The notes below the pieces were generated by a model, which did not search any database, had not been told where the DNA came from, and saw only the letters and a program-made list of their open reading frames with translations. A stretch of 64,000 nt of DNA from Saprospiraceae bacterium (GTDB lineage: Bacteria > Bacteroidota > Bacteroidia > Chitinophagales > Saprospiraceae): contig JAHDEC010000001.1 in NCBI GenBank assembly GCA_020629035.1, positions 1-64,000 of the forward strand, in the 5' to 3' direction. The translations under genes and the position numbers were made by a program. Shown here piece after piece: positions 46,815 to 56,052 of the stretch. The first letter of the stretch is position 1, and every line of letters starts with the position of its first letter.

Positions 46815-49800
46815 ATGAAAAACAATCTTTTAACCTTTCGTGGGTTAAAGATGGGTATGACGCTATTGCTGTCAGCCATTTTGACCTTGCTACCCTCAGA
46901 GCAAACACTTGCTCAATGTTCTCTTGCTTGTAATGGAACAACACAAATTTCCCTTGATCCAGATTGTACCGCAGAAGTTACACCAGACATGATTCTTCAA
47001 GATGAAGGTGCTTCATGTCCATTAGGTGTTTTTGAAGTACACATTGAAGATCACTATGGAAACGAAGTTGTATTTCCAGCAGGTCCTAACGGATTTCCAT
47101 TAATTGATGGATCTATCATAGGTTCTGATCATGTGGCCAAAGTATTGGACACAAATTCAGGAAATTCTTGTTGGGGAGATATCATTGTAGAAGACAAACT
47201 TGGACCATTGATTGAGAGTTGTAATGACTCAATTTTATCATGTGTCGATTTCACCACTTTTGAAGGTCCTGTATATATGGATTGTGAAGGAGAGGTTGAT
47301 GCTGTCTTATTAAGTGAGGACATTAATCCTTTAAATTGTGATCCTGATTATGTTAAAGAAGTAACAAGAATATACACTGCTTTTGACCAGTTTGGAAATG
47401 AAGCAGAGCAATGTACCATTACTTATAGCTTAGAAAGAATAGATACAGCACTAATTGTTTGCCCATTAAATTACTTAAAGGCGGATGATGAAGCTATTTC
47501 TTGTGACGGTAAATGGTGGCCTGGTCAGACCGGTATTTTGTTTGATACAGATACTGATGATGATGGGATTTTAGACGCTGATACTGATGGACTATGGGAC
47601 ATAAATGGAGATGGATACCCGGATCCTTGGGTAGATATTGATGGAGATGGTGAATTTGATCCAGGAGAGACTGAAACAGGGATTCCTACCTATAATGGAG
47701 TACCATTATGGCCTAATCCTGATTTCTATTGTAACATAGGAGTATTCTATAGTGATACAGAATTACCAGTAATAGGTTGTGTTAGAAAGATCATGAGAAG
47801 ATGGGAAATCAGAGAATGGTGGTGTGGAGAAGAAATTGTTAAACTTTGTATCCAAATCATTGAAATTAAGGATAAAGAAGCTCCAACATTTACCTGCCCA
47901 GATTTAGAGCAATGTGTTGGTTATACAACCATAAGCACAAACGTACATGGATATCAAATGGAGTCTCCATATGGTATGGTTGATTGTGCAGCTGAGTACT
48001 TTCCTGAAATTCCTGAAATTACAGATAACTGTGGAGAGGAATTTAGAGTTGATTATACATACCCAGGTGGTTCTATTCAGGGCTATGATGGATCAGATCC
48101 ATTGGTCTTAGCCATGGGACTAAATGAAATAACATTAACGGTTTATGATGAATGTTATAATTCGTCTGAATGCACTTATACAATAGATGTAGTAGATGAT
48201 ACTGCACCGACAGCAGTATGTGATCAATTTACCGTTGCATCACTAACAAGTACTGGTGAAGCAAAAGTATTTGCTGAAACATTTGATGATGGTTCGCATG
48301 ACGATTGCAAACTAAATAAATTCTTAGTAAGAAGAATGAACACTGATAATTGTGATTGTCAGACTCCTTACTATCCTGATATGACACTTTTAGGTGAACA
48401 TAATGGTCACTTATACTATGTATCTGATCAAGACCACACTTGGTATCATGCTTACGATTTAGCTCATGCAATGGGTGGAAATCTATTAAAAATAGATGAT
48501 GCAGCTGAGAACCAATTTGTATTTGATGCAGTTGGAGGAAGTTCGTATTATTTTGACTTAACCGATGAAAATTGCGATGATTTATTTAGTCACCATAATG
48601 GTTATACATCAAGCTATTTTAATTGGGCTTCTGGAAATCCGGATGCATTAGAAGGAAGATTTGGTCAGGTTGGAGCAGATGGAGAATGGTACAATGTTCA
48701 CGGAGAAACGCTACTTGGGAAATATGTTCTAGAGGTAGAAGATCCTTGTACATTCAGCAATGCCGTTGTATTCTGTTGTGAAGATATCGGAGAAGAGCAA
48801 ATGGTTGTTTTCAGAGTGGTTGATTATTACGGTAACTATAATGATTGTATGGTTTCTGTAGATGTTCAGGACAAGTTAGCTCCTGTCATTACTTGCCCTG
48901 CGAATCTTACAGTGGAGTGTGATACTTACTGGGATGAGGAGCATTTAGATGCAGATTTTGGTGAAGCAACAGTTGTAGATAATTGTGGAGCTGAAATTGA
49001 AACTTCACTAGAAGAAGATTTAAACCAATGTAACGTTGGAAACTTAATAAGAACTTTTGTTGCAACTGATGATTTTGGGAGACAAGATTCTTGCAAGCAA
49101 TTTATATATTTCCATAACTACGATCCATTTGATTGGGATGATATTGTTTGGCCATTAGATACTACTGTTTATGAGTGTAGTACTATCGAATCACTAGATC
49201 CGGATGTAACAGGATATCCACAATTTAATGATGATCAGTGTGATTTATTAGGCTCTAACTATTATGATGAAGTATTCTACTTTAATAATGCAAGTGGAGA
49301 AGCATGCTTTAAAATATTAAGAACTTGGACAGTAATTGATTGGTGCCAGTTAGATAATAATGGTGATCCAGTTACTGATTCTGATGTACAAGTCATAAAA
49401 GTACACAACACAGTAGATCCAGTTTTAGATGATCAATGTGAAGAAGTATTTGCTTGTACTTATGATGCAACATGTACTGAAGGTTTTATAGAATTAACAA
49501 AGTCAGCTACAGATGACTGTACTTTACCAGAGAATCTATCTTGGACAGCCCAAATAGATCTTGACTGCGATGGCTCTTTCGACGGAGACTTAGAAACTAC
49601 ATATTCTGGTACAGGTGCTGCAGCTGATGCGAGTGGAAACTATCCAATAGGAGAACACTGTGTAATATGGTCGTTTACTGACAAGTGTGGAAACGTAGAA
49701 ACATGTATCCAACCATTTGTAATTCAAAATTGTAAACTACCTACTCCATATTGTTTAAATGGATTAGCTGTTGATTTGATGCCAATTGATGAAGACAATG

Positions 49801-51314
49801 ACGGAACAATTGATTTCGGAATGGTTGAGTTATGGGCAACAGATTTTGACGCTGGAAGTTACCATCCTTGTTATGATGATGTGATTCTTTCATTCTCTTC
49901 TAACATCGAAGAAATCAACTTCACATTTAACTGTGACCACGTTGAACCAGATGTATTAGTAGAAATTTGGGCAACAGTAATCTTGCCAGATGGTACATTA
50001 TTACAGTCTTATTGTGAAACAATGTTAGACGTTCAGGATAACATGAATGCATGTCCTGAAATGGGACCTGGTTCTAGATATGCGATAGGAGGTAATGTTG
50101 CAACAGAAGCAGATGAAATGATGGAAGAAGTTATGGTTGCACTAAATGGGGCAAACGTAAATGACATGACGGACGAATCAGGTATGTACGCTTTCCCAGA
50201 AATGGATGAAGGAAATGCATATGTGGTAGCTCCAGGAAAGGAAGATGCTTACTTAAATGGTGTATCAACATTGGACATCGTACACATTCAAAGACATATT
50301 TTAGGAATAACTGATTTAGATTCGCCGTATAAAATTATAGCAGCTGATATTAATAATGATGAAGTAGTAACTGCTTTAGATTTATCAGATGTAAGAAAAG
50401 TAATACTTGAAATCGAATCTGAATTCCCGAATAATGAATCATGGAGATTTGTAGATAAAGAATTTTCATTCATTGATCCTACAAATCCACTGGCTCAGTC
50501 ATTTGATGAGACCTACAATATTGCAAGTTTAACAGCTGATATGGAAATTGATTTCATCGGATTAAAAGTTGGAGATGTTAACAATACTGCAACCATCAAT
50601 GGTCTTTCAGAAGAGGCAGATACAAGAAGTAGTTATACATTATATGTATCTGATAAAACATTCGCTAAAGGGCAAACGATTGAAATTCCAGTATTTGCCA
50701 AAAATAATGGAGAGTTAATTGGACTACAAGGAACTATAGAAACTAATGGAGAAATGCTTCAAATAGTAGATATAGCACCTGGTCAGCTTTCTATCACGGC
50801 AGATAATGTAAATTATGCTAACGCAGATAATGGAAAAATTGCTATTAGCTACAACTCGATAGAAAATCAGTTAATTGACAATAATTCAGCACTATTTACA
50901 GTAGTTGCTACGGCCATGAATAATGGTGGAATTAACGGTAATATATCTATGAGTTCCGCAATGACTCGAGCAGAAGTTTACAATGGTGAAATGAGTATTC
51001 AGACACCGACAATCCAAATTACAGACAAATTTGGCAACGAAACACCATTCACTTTTGCTTTATACCAGAATAATCCGAATCCATTTAATGGAACGACTGA
51101 AATTAAGTTTGCAGTTCCTCAACTATCAAATGTTGAGTTTATCATCACAGATGTGACTGGAAAAGTTGTAAACAGAATTAACGGAGAATATACAAAAGGT
51201 AATCACTCAATTATGTTAGACCAGGAGTCTTTGGGTAACAATGCAGGTGTATTATACTATACAATGAAAACTAATGACTTTAGTGCTACCAAGAAAATGG
51301 TGATGCTAAAATAA
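46815..51314 (+). CDS. Giant secreted protein with inserted C-type-lectin-like domain and dockerin-like module, T9SS type A
   Basis: A 1499-residue exported protein, paralogue of those at 28 and 39541. The signal peptide is long (cleavage near TLAQ, residue 34). The shared start is NGTTQISLDPDCTAEV. Thrombospondin-3-like Asp repeats (DTDTDDDGILDAD, about 250) precede HYR-like units. Between RRMNTDNC and VVFCCEDIGEE, about residues 521-643, a C-type-lectin-like domain is inserted: HLYYVSDQDHTWYHAYDLA, MGGNLLKIDDAAENQFV, FNWASGNPD and EWYN..GKYVLEVED. The end repeats the family order: carboxypeptidase-regulatory fold (about 1088), dockerin-like (NGVSTLDIVHIQRHILG, about 1145-1200), cohesin-like (about 1275-1400), type A sorting domain (NNPNPFNGTTEIKF to TKKMVMLK). 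Carbohydrate binding by the lectin-like part is inference. Confidence 0.9.
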   Translation: MKNNLLTFRGLKMGMTLLLSAILTLLPSEQTLAQCSLACNGTTQISLDPDCTAEVTPDMILQDEGASCPLGVFEVHIEDHYGNEVVFPAGPNGFPLIDGSIIGSDHVAKVLDTNSGNSCWGDIIVEDKLGPLIESCNDSILSCVDFTTFEGPVYMDCEGEVDAVLLSEDINPLNCDPDYVKEVTRIYTAFDQFGNEAEQCTITYSLERIDTALIVCPLNYLKADDEAISCDGKWWPGQTGILFDTDTDDDGILDADTDGLWDINGDGYPDPWVDIDGDGEFDPGETETGIPTYNGVPLWPNPDFYCNIGVFYSDTELPVIGCVRKIMRRWEIREWWCGEEIVKLCIQIIEIKDKEAPTFTCPDLEQCVGYTTISTNVHGYQMESPYGMVDCAAEYFPEIPEITDNCGEEFRVDYTYPGGSIQGYDGSDPLVLAMGLNEITLTVYDECYNSSECTYTIDVVDDTAPTAVCDQFTVASLTSTGEAKVFAETFDDGSHDDCKLNKFLVRRMNTDNCDCQTPYYPDMTLLGEHNGHLYYVSDQDHTWYHAYDLAHAMGGNLLKIDDAAENQFVFDAVGGSSYYFDLTDENCDDLFSHHNGYTSSYFNWASGNPDALEGRFGQVGADGEWYNVHGETLLGKYVLEVEDPCTFSNAVVFCCEDIGEEQMVVFRVVDYYGNYNDCMVSVDVQDKLAPVITCPANLTVECDTYWDEEHLDADFGEATVVDNCGAEIETSLEEDLNQCNVGNLIRTFVATDDFGRQDSCKQFIYFHNYDPFDWDDIVWPLDTTVYECSTIESLDPDVTGYPQFNDDQCDLLGSNYYDEVFYFNNASGEACFKILRTWTVIDWCQLDNNGDPVTDSDVQVIKVHNTVDPVLDDQCEEVFACTYDATCTEGFIELTKSATDDCTLPENLSWTAQIDLDCDGSFDGDLETTYSGTGAAADASGNYPIGEHCVIWSFTDKCGNVETCIQPFVIQNCKLPTPYCLNGLAVDLMPIDEDNDGTIDFGMVELWATDFDAGSYHPCYDDVILSFSSNIEEINFTFNCDHVEPDVLVEIWATVILPDGTLLQSYCETMLDVQDNMNACPEMGPGSRYAIGGNVATEADEMMEEVMVALNGANVNDMTDESGMYAFPEMDEGNAYVVAPGKEDAYLNGVSTLDIVHIQRHILGITDLDSPYKIIAADINNDEVVTALDLSDVRKVILEIESEFPNNESWRFVDKEFSFIDPTNPLAQSFDETYNIASLTADMEIDFIGLKVGDVNNTATINGLSEEADTRSSYTLYVSDKTFAKGQTIEIPVFAKNNGELIGLQGTIETNGEMLQIVDIAPGQLSITADNVNYANADNGKIAISYNSIENQLIDNNSALFTVVATAMNNGGINGNISMSSAMTRAEVYNGEMSIQTPTIQITDKFGNETPFTFALYQNNPNPFNGTTEIKFAVPQLSNVEFIITDVTGKVVNRINGEYTKGNHSIMLDQESLGNNAGVLYYTMKTNDFSATKKMVMLK

Positions 51315-51342
51315 TTATAAAGATTTACTGTTTTTGGGATGG

Positions 51343-51381
51343 GACCCCTCTTCAAAAAAGTTTGAAGGGGGTCTTTTTTTT
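51343..51381 (+). terminator. Terminator after the CTLD-bearing giant gene
   Basis: GACCCCTCTTCAAA (51343-51356) pairs with TTTGAAGGGGGTC (51361-51373), with one unpaired base, followed by eight or more T. Confidence 0.85.
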
Positions 51382-51425
51382 GTACCCTATGAAACTTTAT
51401 TTCTATCATATCATGTTTCTTTTTT

Positions 51426-51836
51426 ATGTCAAGAATTTTAGGGATTGATTTTGGAATGAAACGTTGTGGAATGGCAATGACGGATAGTTTACAAATTTCT
51501 ATTAATCCATTACCCACCGTTACTAAACTAGATTTATTAGAAAAATGTCTAGAAAAATTAAATGATGAAGATATATCAACATTAATATTAGGTTTACCTT
51601 TGCACGCTGATGGTACAGAAACCTATCTTAAGAAAGAGATAGATACATTTATTAGCCAGCTAAAGAAAAAATATAGCAAAGCATTAGATATCCAATTTGT
51701 TGATGAGTCCTATAGTTCTTCAGAAGCAAAGCAATTGATTTTTGATTCTGGAATAAAGAAGAAGAAACGAAGAGATAAATCAAAAATAGATCAGATGAGT
51801 GCTGTAATTTTGATCAAAAGATATTTAAATTACTAA
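51426..51836 (+). CDS. ruvX: Putative Holliday junction resolvase RuvX/YqgF
   Basis: A 136-residue RNase H-fold protein. Key elements are ILGIDFGMKRCGMAM (first Asp), LILGLPLHADGTE, FVDESYSSSEAKQL (Glu) and KIDQMSAVILI (last Asp), all at usual spacing and length. The family processes the 5' end of pre-16S rRNA (YqgF) and has been proposed as a Holliday junction resolvase. It is followed after 2 bp by def, a common arrangement for translation-linked genes in this phylum. Confidence 0.9.
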   Translation: MSRILGIDFGMKRCGMAMTDSLQISINPLPTVTKLDLLEKCLEKLNDEDISTLILGLPLHADGTETYLKKEIDTFISQLKKKYSKALDIQFVDESYSSSEAKQLIFDSGIKKKKRRDKSKIDQMSAVILIKRYLNY

Positions 51837-51838
51837 AC

Positions 51839-52390
51839 ATGATTTTACCCATCTTCGCATATGGACACCCAGTCCTTAAAAAAGTATGCAAAGAAATACC
51901 AAAAGAAGATAAGGAGTTATCCACCTTAGTTGAAAATATGTGGGAGACCATGTATAATGCTCAAGGAGTAGGATTAGCAGCGCCACAAATTGGAAAACCT
52001 ATACGACTTTTCTTAATAGATACTGTACAAATCGAAGAAGATGAGGAAGATTTTAAAGGAATTAAGGAAGTCTTTATTAATGCTAAAATAGTTTCAGAAT
52101 CTGGGGATTTTTGGGCTTATGAAGAGGGCTGTTTATCCATACCGCAAATTCGTGGTGATGTAGAAAGGCAAGATTCTATAACCATTGAATATCAAAATGC
52201 AGCTTTTGAAAAACATTCAAAAACCTTTACGGGAATCAATGCAAGGGTTATCCAACATGAGTATGACCACATAGAAGGAAAACTTTTTATTGAACAGCTA
52301 AAGCCATTGAAAAAAAGAAGGATTAAACGAAAATTAGAAAATATAAAGAAAGGTGACATCAAAGTAAATTACCGAATGAAGTTTGTTTAA
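51839..52390 (+). CDS. def: Peptide deformylase
   Basis: A 183-residue metalloenzyme that removes the formyl group from the initiator Met of new proteins. The three motifs are GVGLAAPQIG (motif I), EEGCLSIP (motif II; Cys is the metal ligand) and QHEYDHIEGKLF (motif III, HExxH-type with catalytic Glu). Length is typical. It ends exactly next to the stop codon of the convergent RNase H gene, with no spacing. Confidence 0.95.
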   Translation: MILPIFAYGHPVLKKVCKEIPKEDKELSTLVENMWETMYNAQGVGLAAPQIGKPIRLFLIDTVQIEEDEEDFKGIKEVFINAKIVSESGDFWAYEEGCLSIPQIRGDVERQDSITIEYQNAAFEKHSKTFTGINARVIQHEYDHIEGKLFIEQLKPLKKRRIKRKLENIKKGDIKVNYRMKFV

Positions 52391-53029
52391 TCACTTTCTT
52401 CCAAAATCTGCAGGAATTTCACCCCATATTTCTGTTTTCCACTTTATTATTTTAGTTTCATAATTGTGTGTTTTTAACCAAGCTAATGCTCGGTCTACAA
52501 GCACAAAGATGGGATCATTAAGACTGTTTCTCTCCAAGGTTGTTTTCAGTTTTTCATTTCTCACCCAAGCCATGGCCGTTTTCGAATCCGTATAAATCAC
52601 CGTTTCATTATCCGATTTTTTATAGAGCCACGCAAGTCCATGGACTAAGGCTAAAAACTCACCTACATTATTGGTGCCCTCCTTAAATGGACCCATTCGG
52701 AAAATTTCTTCTTTACTTATGGTATACACTCCACGATACTCCATCAAGCCGGGATTCCCACTACAGGCCGCATCTACTGATATGCTTTTGTGGTTTATTA
52801 TTTTTTGTAGTTCAATGTCGTTTACCGTGTCTGACTTCTTTTTATCTGAAGAGGCTAGGGTATATCCTTGACTATAGGCAAGCTTCGCCTCAGCTAAGGT
52901 TTTATAGGACCGGTATTTTGCATTTGGAAATCCAAAAATCTGGGATCTACATTCATCCCACGATTTATATATACCTGGTTTCATTCCTACCCAAACTACA
53001 TAATACTTACTTTTGCTTTTCTTAGACAT
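52391..53029 (-). CDS. rnhA: Ribonuclease H with viroplasmin-like N-terminal domain
   Basis: A 212-residue RNase H1-type enzyme that degrades RNA in RNA-DNA hybrids. The start at 53029 (MSKKSKSKYYVVWVGM) is preferred to the upstream in-frame ATG at 53062, which would add an unusual hydrophobic stretch and overlap the tatD gene. Residues 1-50 are the Caulimovirus-viroplasmin-like RNA-DNA hybrid-binding domain (VVWVGMKPGIYKSWDECR, YKTLAEAK). The catalytic domain has SVDAACSGNPG (Asp), NVGEFLALVHGLAWL (Glu), IYTDSKTAMAW (Asp) and IPADFGRK (last Asp). Divergent from tatD with 19 bp between start codons. Confidence 0.9.
   Translation of the reverse strand: MSKKSKSKYYVVWVGMKPGIYKSWDECRSQIFGFPNAKYRSYKTLAEAKLAYSQGYTLASSDKKKSDTVNDIELQKIINHKSISVDAACSGNPGLMEYRGVYTISKEEIFRMGPFKEGTNNVGEFLALVHGLAWLYKKSDNETVIYTDSKTAMAWVRNEKLKTTLERNSLNDPIFVLVDRALAWLKTHNYETKIIKWKTEIWGEIPADFGRK
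53008..53015 (+). promoter_or_regulatory. -7 promoter box for tatD inside the start of rnhA
   Basis: TACTTTTG fits TAnnTTTG and lies 34 bp before the tatD ATG at 53049, within the first codons of the divergent RNase H gene. Confidence 0.4.
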
Positions 53030-53048
53030 TAAAACGAAGGTAATAAAT

Positions 53049-53813
53049 ATGTACGTTGACACGCATGCTCACATTTATTTAGATGAGTTTAGAGAACATT
53101 GGGATCAGTTAATCTCAGACTGTGCAGATGTAGAAGTTAAAAAGATATATCTGCCAAATATAGATGAGACAAGCATAGATCAAGTACATGACCTAGCGGA
53201 TAAGTTCCCGCTAGTTTGTAAACCGATGATGGGCTTACATCCTTGCTATGTAAAAGGCAACTATAAAGATCAACTCAAGCTAATAAAAGAGCAATTTGCT
53301 CAGAGACAATATTCAGCTATTGGCGAGATAGGCATTGATTTGCACTGGGACTTAAGTTTTGTCAAGGAGCAAGAACAAGCTTTTCAAGCGCAAATAGAGT
53401 GGGCCATAGATTTAAAGCTTCCAATTGCGATTCACTCAAGAAAAAGTTTAGATGAGACTATTTCGGCAGTTGAAAAAAACCAAAATGGTCAATTAAGCGG
53501 GGTTTTTCATTGTTTTAACGGAACTGTGGAACAAGCAAAACGAATCATAGATCTCGGGTTTTTCGTGGGTCTAGGTGGCGTAATCACCTTTAAAAATGCA
53601 GGTTTGGAAGAAATGGTGAAGTCTCTACCCCAAGAAAATATAGTTTTAGAAACCGATGCGCCCTATTTAGCTCCCCATCCAAACAGAGGAAAACCTAACA
53701 CGCCTGTTTATTTACCTATAATTGCGGAGAAAGTAGCTAGTTTTAGGTCAGAAAGCATAGATGACGTAAAAGATTATACTACAAAAAATGCTAATTTATT
53801 ATTCGGTATTTAA
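53049..53813 (+). CDS. tatD: TatD family metal-dependent hydrolase / 3'-5' DNase
   Basis: A 254-residue TIM-barrel nuclease. The start at 53049 (MYVDTHAHIYLDEF) is used because the family begins at this metal-binding DxHxH motif; 12 upstream residues in frame lack family resemblance. Further metal ligands are in GEIGIDLHW (Glu), AIHSRKS (His), FHCFNGT (His) and ETDAPYLAPHPNRGKPN (Asp). TatD proteins are Mg-dependent 3'-5' exonucleases on DNA and RNA, also active in D-amino-acyl or repair contexts in some hosts. The exact substrate cannot be read here. Confidence 0.9.
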   Translation: MYVDTHAHIYLDEFREHWDQLISDCADVEVKKIYLPNIDETSIDQVHDLADKFPLVCKPMMGLHPCYVKGNYKDQLKLIKEQFAQRQYSAIGEIGIDLHWDLSFVKEQEQAFQAQIEWAIDLKLPIAIHSRKSLDETISAVEKNQNGQLSGVFHCFNGTVEQAKRIIDLGFFVGLGGVITFKNAGLEEMVKSLPQENIVLETDAPYLAPHPNRGKPNTPVYLPIIAEKVASFRSESIDDVKDYTTKNANLLFGI

Positions 53814-53940
53814 ATATTAAAGAATTCAAGATTTAGAATCTATTAAGCATTAGTGTAGTATATATCCTAAAAAGAAAAATATAAGATTGTCATACGTCAG
53901 AAGTATTAATTTTTTCATCTTAGAGTTTTGAGAGATAATC

Positions 53941-54028
53941 GGAGGAATGCTCGAGTGGCTGAAGAGGCACGCTTGGAAAGCGTGTATACCTCAAAAGGGT
54001 ATCGGGGGTTCGAATCCCTCTTCCTCCG
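53941..54028 (+). tRNA. tRNA-Ser (anticodon GGA)
   Basis: Acceptor stem GGAGGAA (53941-53947) pairs with TTCCTCC (54021-54027), discriminator G at 54028. Anticodon arm CACGC TTGGAAA GCGTG gives anticodon GGA at 53975-53977. The long variable arm (TATACCTCAAAAGGGTAT) marks a type II tRNA, and the T arm has GGGGGTTCGAATCCC. CCA is not encoded in the genome. Reads UCC and UCU. Confidence 0.96.
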
Positions 54029-54193
54029 CTGGAAAACATTTGTCATTTTTTTGTAAAAATTGAACTCATTGTTAAATTTGAGCAGACTTGATAAAAACAT
54101 TAGAAAGATTATTCCAATGGGAAATTAAATATTTCTAAATTAGGGTCTCATTTAGTATTTATTGTTTAAACGAATTTGAAAACAAAACGAATC

Positions 54194-54925
54194 ATGCGTA
54201 AACTTTTAGCATTCAGTATTATTTTTTGTCTTTTGGCTGCCTTTGGTGCAACAGATATTTTAGCCCAAGATGCAGCGGCAGAAACTTCAGGATCAGCTTT
54301 TCAAACTTTAAAGGAAAAGTTCATTGAGGGTGATTGGAGATTTATGAGTCTAGTACTTGTTTGTCTTATTTTGGGATTAGCTTTTTGTATTGAGCGAATT
54401 ATTACTTTAAATATAGCGACTACAAACACTGATAAGCTATTAGCTAGAATAGATAGTAATCTTGCAAATGGAGATATGGCAGGTGCAATGGAAGTTGCTA
54501 AATCAACTCCTGGCCCTACAGCTAGCATATTACATGAAGGATTAAAAAGCGCAGCAGGTGGACCTGAAGCGGTTGAAAAATCAATAGTATCCTACGGATC
54601 TGTCCAAATGGGACTTTTAGAGAAAGGCCTTGTATGGATATCTCTTTTTGTTGCTATTGCTCCCATGCTTGGATTTATGGGAACGGTAATCGGTATGATT
54701 CAAGCCTTTGATAGAATTGAAGCAGTAGGAGATTTATCACCTTCAGTTGTTGCAGGGGGTATTAAAGTAGCCCTATTAACTACAGTATTTGGTTTGATTG
54801 TGGCAATTATTCTTCAAATCTTTTACAATTACATTATTTCTAAAATAGATGGTATTGTAAATAAAATGGAAGATGCTTCAATAGGTTTAGTTGATGTAAT
54901 GGCTAAAAATGGTGTGTTTAAGTAA
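54194..54925 (+). CDS. MotA/TolQ/ExbB family proton channel protein
   Basis: A 243-residue inner-membrane protein of the energy-transducing ExbB/TolQ class. The ATG at 54194 (MRKLLAFSIIFCLLAAFGA) is preferred to the in-frame TTG at 54176. After an N-terminal signal-like segment come three membrane segments, at about residues 48-68, 150-175 and 190-215, with the hallmark IAPMLGFMGTVIGMIQAF and VALLTTVFGLIVAIILQIF. It forms a proton-driven motor with ExbD subunits, two of which are encoded downstream. The order ExbB, small membrane protein, ExbD, ExbD implies one operon. TonB is absent from the window, so the client system is unknown. Confidence 0.92.
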   Translation: MRKLLAFSIIFCLLAAFGATDILAQDAAAETSGSAFQTLKEKFIEGDWRFMSLVLVCLILGLAFCIERIITLNIATTNTDKLLARIDSNLANGDMAGAMEVAKSTPGPTASILHEGLKSAAGGPEAVEKSIVSYGSVQMGLLEKGLVWISLFVAIAPMLGFMGTVIGMIQAFDRIEAVGDLSPSVVAGGIKVALLTTVFGLIVAIILQIFYNYIISKIDGIVNKMEDASIGLVDVMAKNGVFK

Positions 54926-54975
54926 GACACCAAAGCATTTAGTTATTCTTTTATCAACTAACAAAAACTATAGAA

Positions 54976-55482
54976 ATGAAATCTATTTATAATATATTTA
55001 ATAAACATGGTCAGCTTATAGCACTAGGTCTTGGTTTGCTGTGTATTCTTGTAGCGTTTGCAGGAATATTTGGCGGATTGGGTACTGCGGGTTTTGACAC
55101 GTCTACAGACTTAAATGCTGTACTAAAAGATGGTGGCGGAGATGGTTTTAACTTCTTTAACGGAGCTATAACTATACCGGTGCTATTATCTATTCTTGCA
55201 GTGGCAGTTATATTTATTTTTGGAATTGTAAGCTTAATAACTAACCCAAAAGGATCCATAACAGTGATTATAGCGGTGGGTGTTCTTTTAGGTTTATTTT
55301 TACTTCTTACGCAAATGTCTGAAGTAGAATCTAGTGGTAAAATCGCTAGTCTAATGCAAAAATATAACATGTCAGATGGCACTAGTCAACGTATCAGCGG
55401 AGGTATAAAAACTACCGTAGGTTTAGCTGTTCTTGCTTTTGTAGGTATTGTACTTATGGAAATTTATAACTTCTTTAAATAA
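54976..55482 (+). CDS. Membrane protein of unknown function between ExbB and ExbD
   Basis: A 168-residue integral membrane protein with four predicted hydrophobic segments (about 13-35, 65-85, 93-110, 148-165) and a Gly-rich loop (KDGGGDGFNFFNG). I recognise no named domain. It lies 50 bp after the ExbB gene and 9 bp before the first ExbD, so it is probably a subunit or accessory factor of this motor in Bacteroidota. Function is inferred from context only. Confidence 0.8.
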   Translation: MKSIYNIFNKHGQLIALGLGLLCILVAFAGIFGGLGTAGFDTSTDLNAVLKDGGGDGFNFFNGAITIPVLLSILAVAVIFIFGIVSLITNPKGSITVIIAVGVLLGLFLLLTQMSEVESSGKIASLMQKYNMSDGTSQRISGGIKTTVGLAVLAFVGIVLMEIYNFFK

Positions 55483-55491
55483 TAAATAACC

Positions 55492-56043
55492 ATGGGTAAA
55501 ACAAGTACAAGAGATAGAGTCTCAAATGAGATTAATGCTGGATCAATGGCAGATATCGCATTCTTGTTACTAATTTTCTTCTTGGTAACAACTACAATTG
55601 ATGTAGATAAAGGAGTATTGGTTAAGCTTCCGCCTTGGTCGGATGAGCCACCTCCAGAATTAGAATTAAATGAACGAAATGTGTTTTCTGTATTAGTAAA
55701 TTCAGAAAATCAACTATTAGTTCGTGAGCAACTAACAAATATTGGTGAATTGAGAGAGCGTGCAAAGGAGTTTATTATGAATCCGGCTGGAAGACCAGAT
55801 TTATCAAAAAGTCCAAAGCAAGCTATTGTTTCTTTGAAAAATGATAGAGGAACAGAGTACGGCACTTATTTGGAAGTATATAACGAATTGAAAGCTGCTT
55901 ATAATGAACTTCGTGAAGAAGAATCTCAGAAAAGGCATGGAAAAGCATTTGAGTATATAACAGATGATGAACGTAAAGCAATCCGAAGAGATATTCCTTT
56001 GGTATTGTCTGAAGCAGAACCATCTGATTTTGGAGAAGAATAA
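55492..56043 (+). CDS. ExbD/TolR family protein (first)
   Basis: A 183-residue protein with a single N-terminal membrane helix that contains the conserved Asp (SMADIAFLLLIFFLVTTTI), followed by a periplasmic domain (VDKGVLVKLPPWSDEPPPE, then a beta-alpha fold and a charged C-terminal half). The membrane Asp carries the proton current in ExbD. It has a longer C-terminus than the second ExbD (about 28 residues more). It lies 9 bp after the membrane-protein gene and 9 bp before the second ExbD. Confidence 0.92.
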   Translation: MGKTSTRDRVSNEINAGSMADIAFLLLIFFLVTTTIDVDKGVLVKLPPWSDEPPPELELNERNVFSVLVNSENQLLVREQLTNIGELRERAKEFIMNPAGRPDLSKSPKQAIVSLKNDRGTEYGTYLEVYNELKAAYNELREEESQKRHGKAFEYITDDERKAIRRDIPLVLSEAEPSDFGEE

Positions 56044-56052
56044 ATAATTAAT

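Noticed and set aside
52687-53025. A 112-codon plus-strand frame opposite RNase H
   Set aside because: Antisense of conserved RNase H motifs; no family match.
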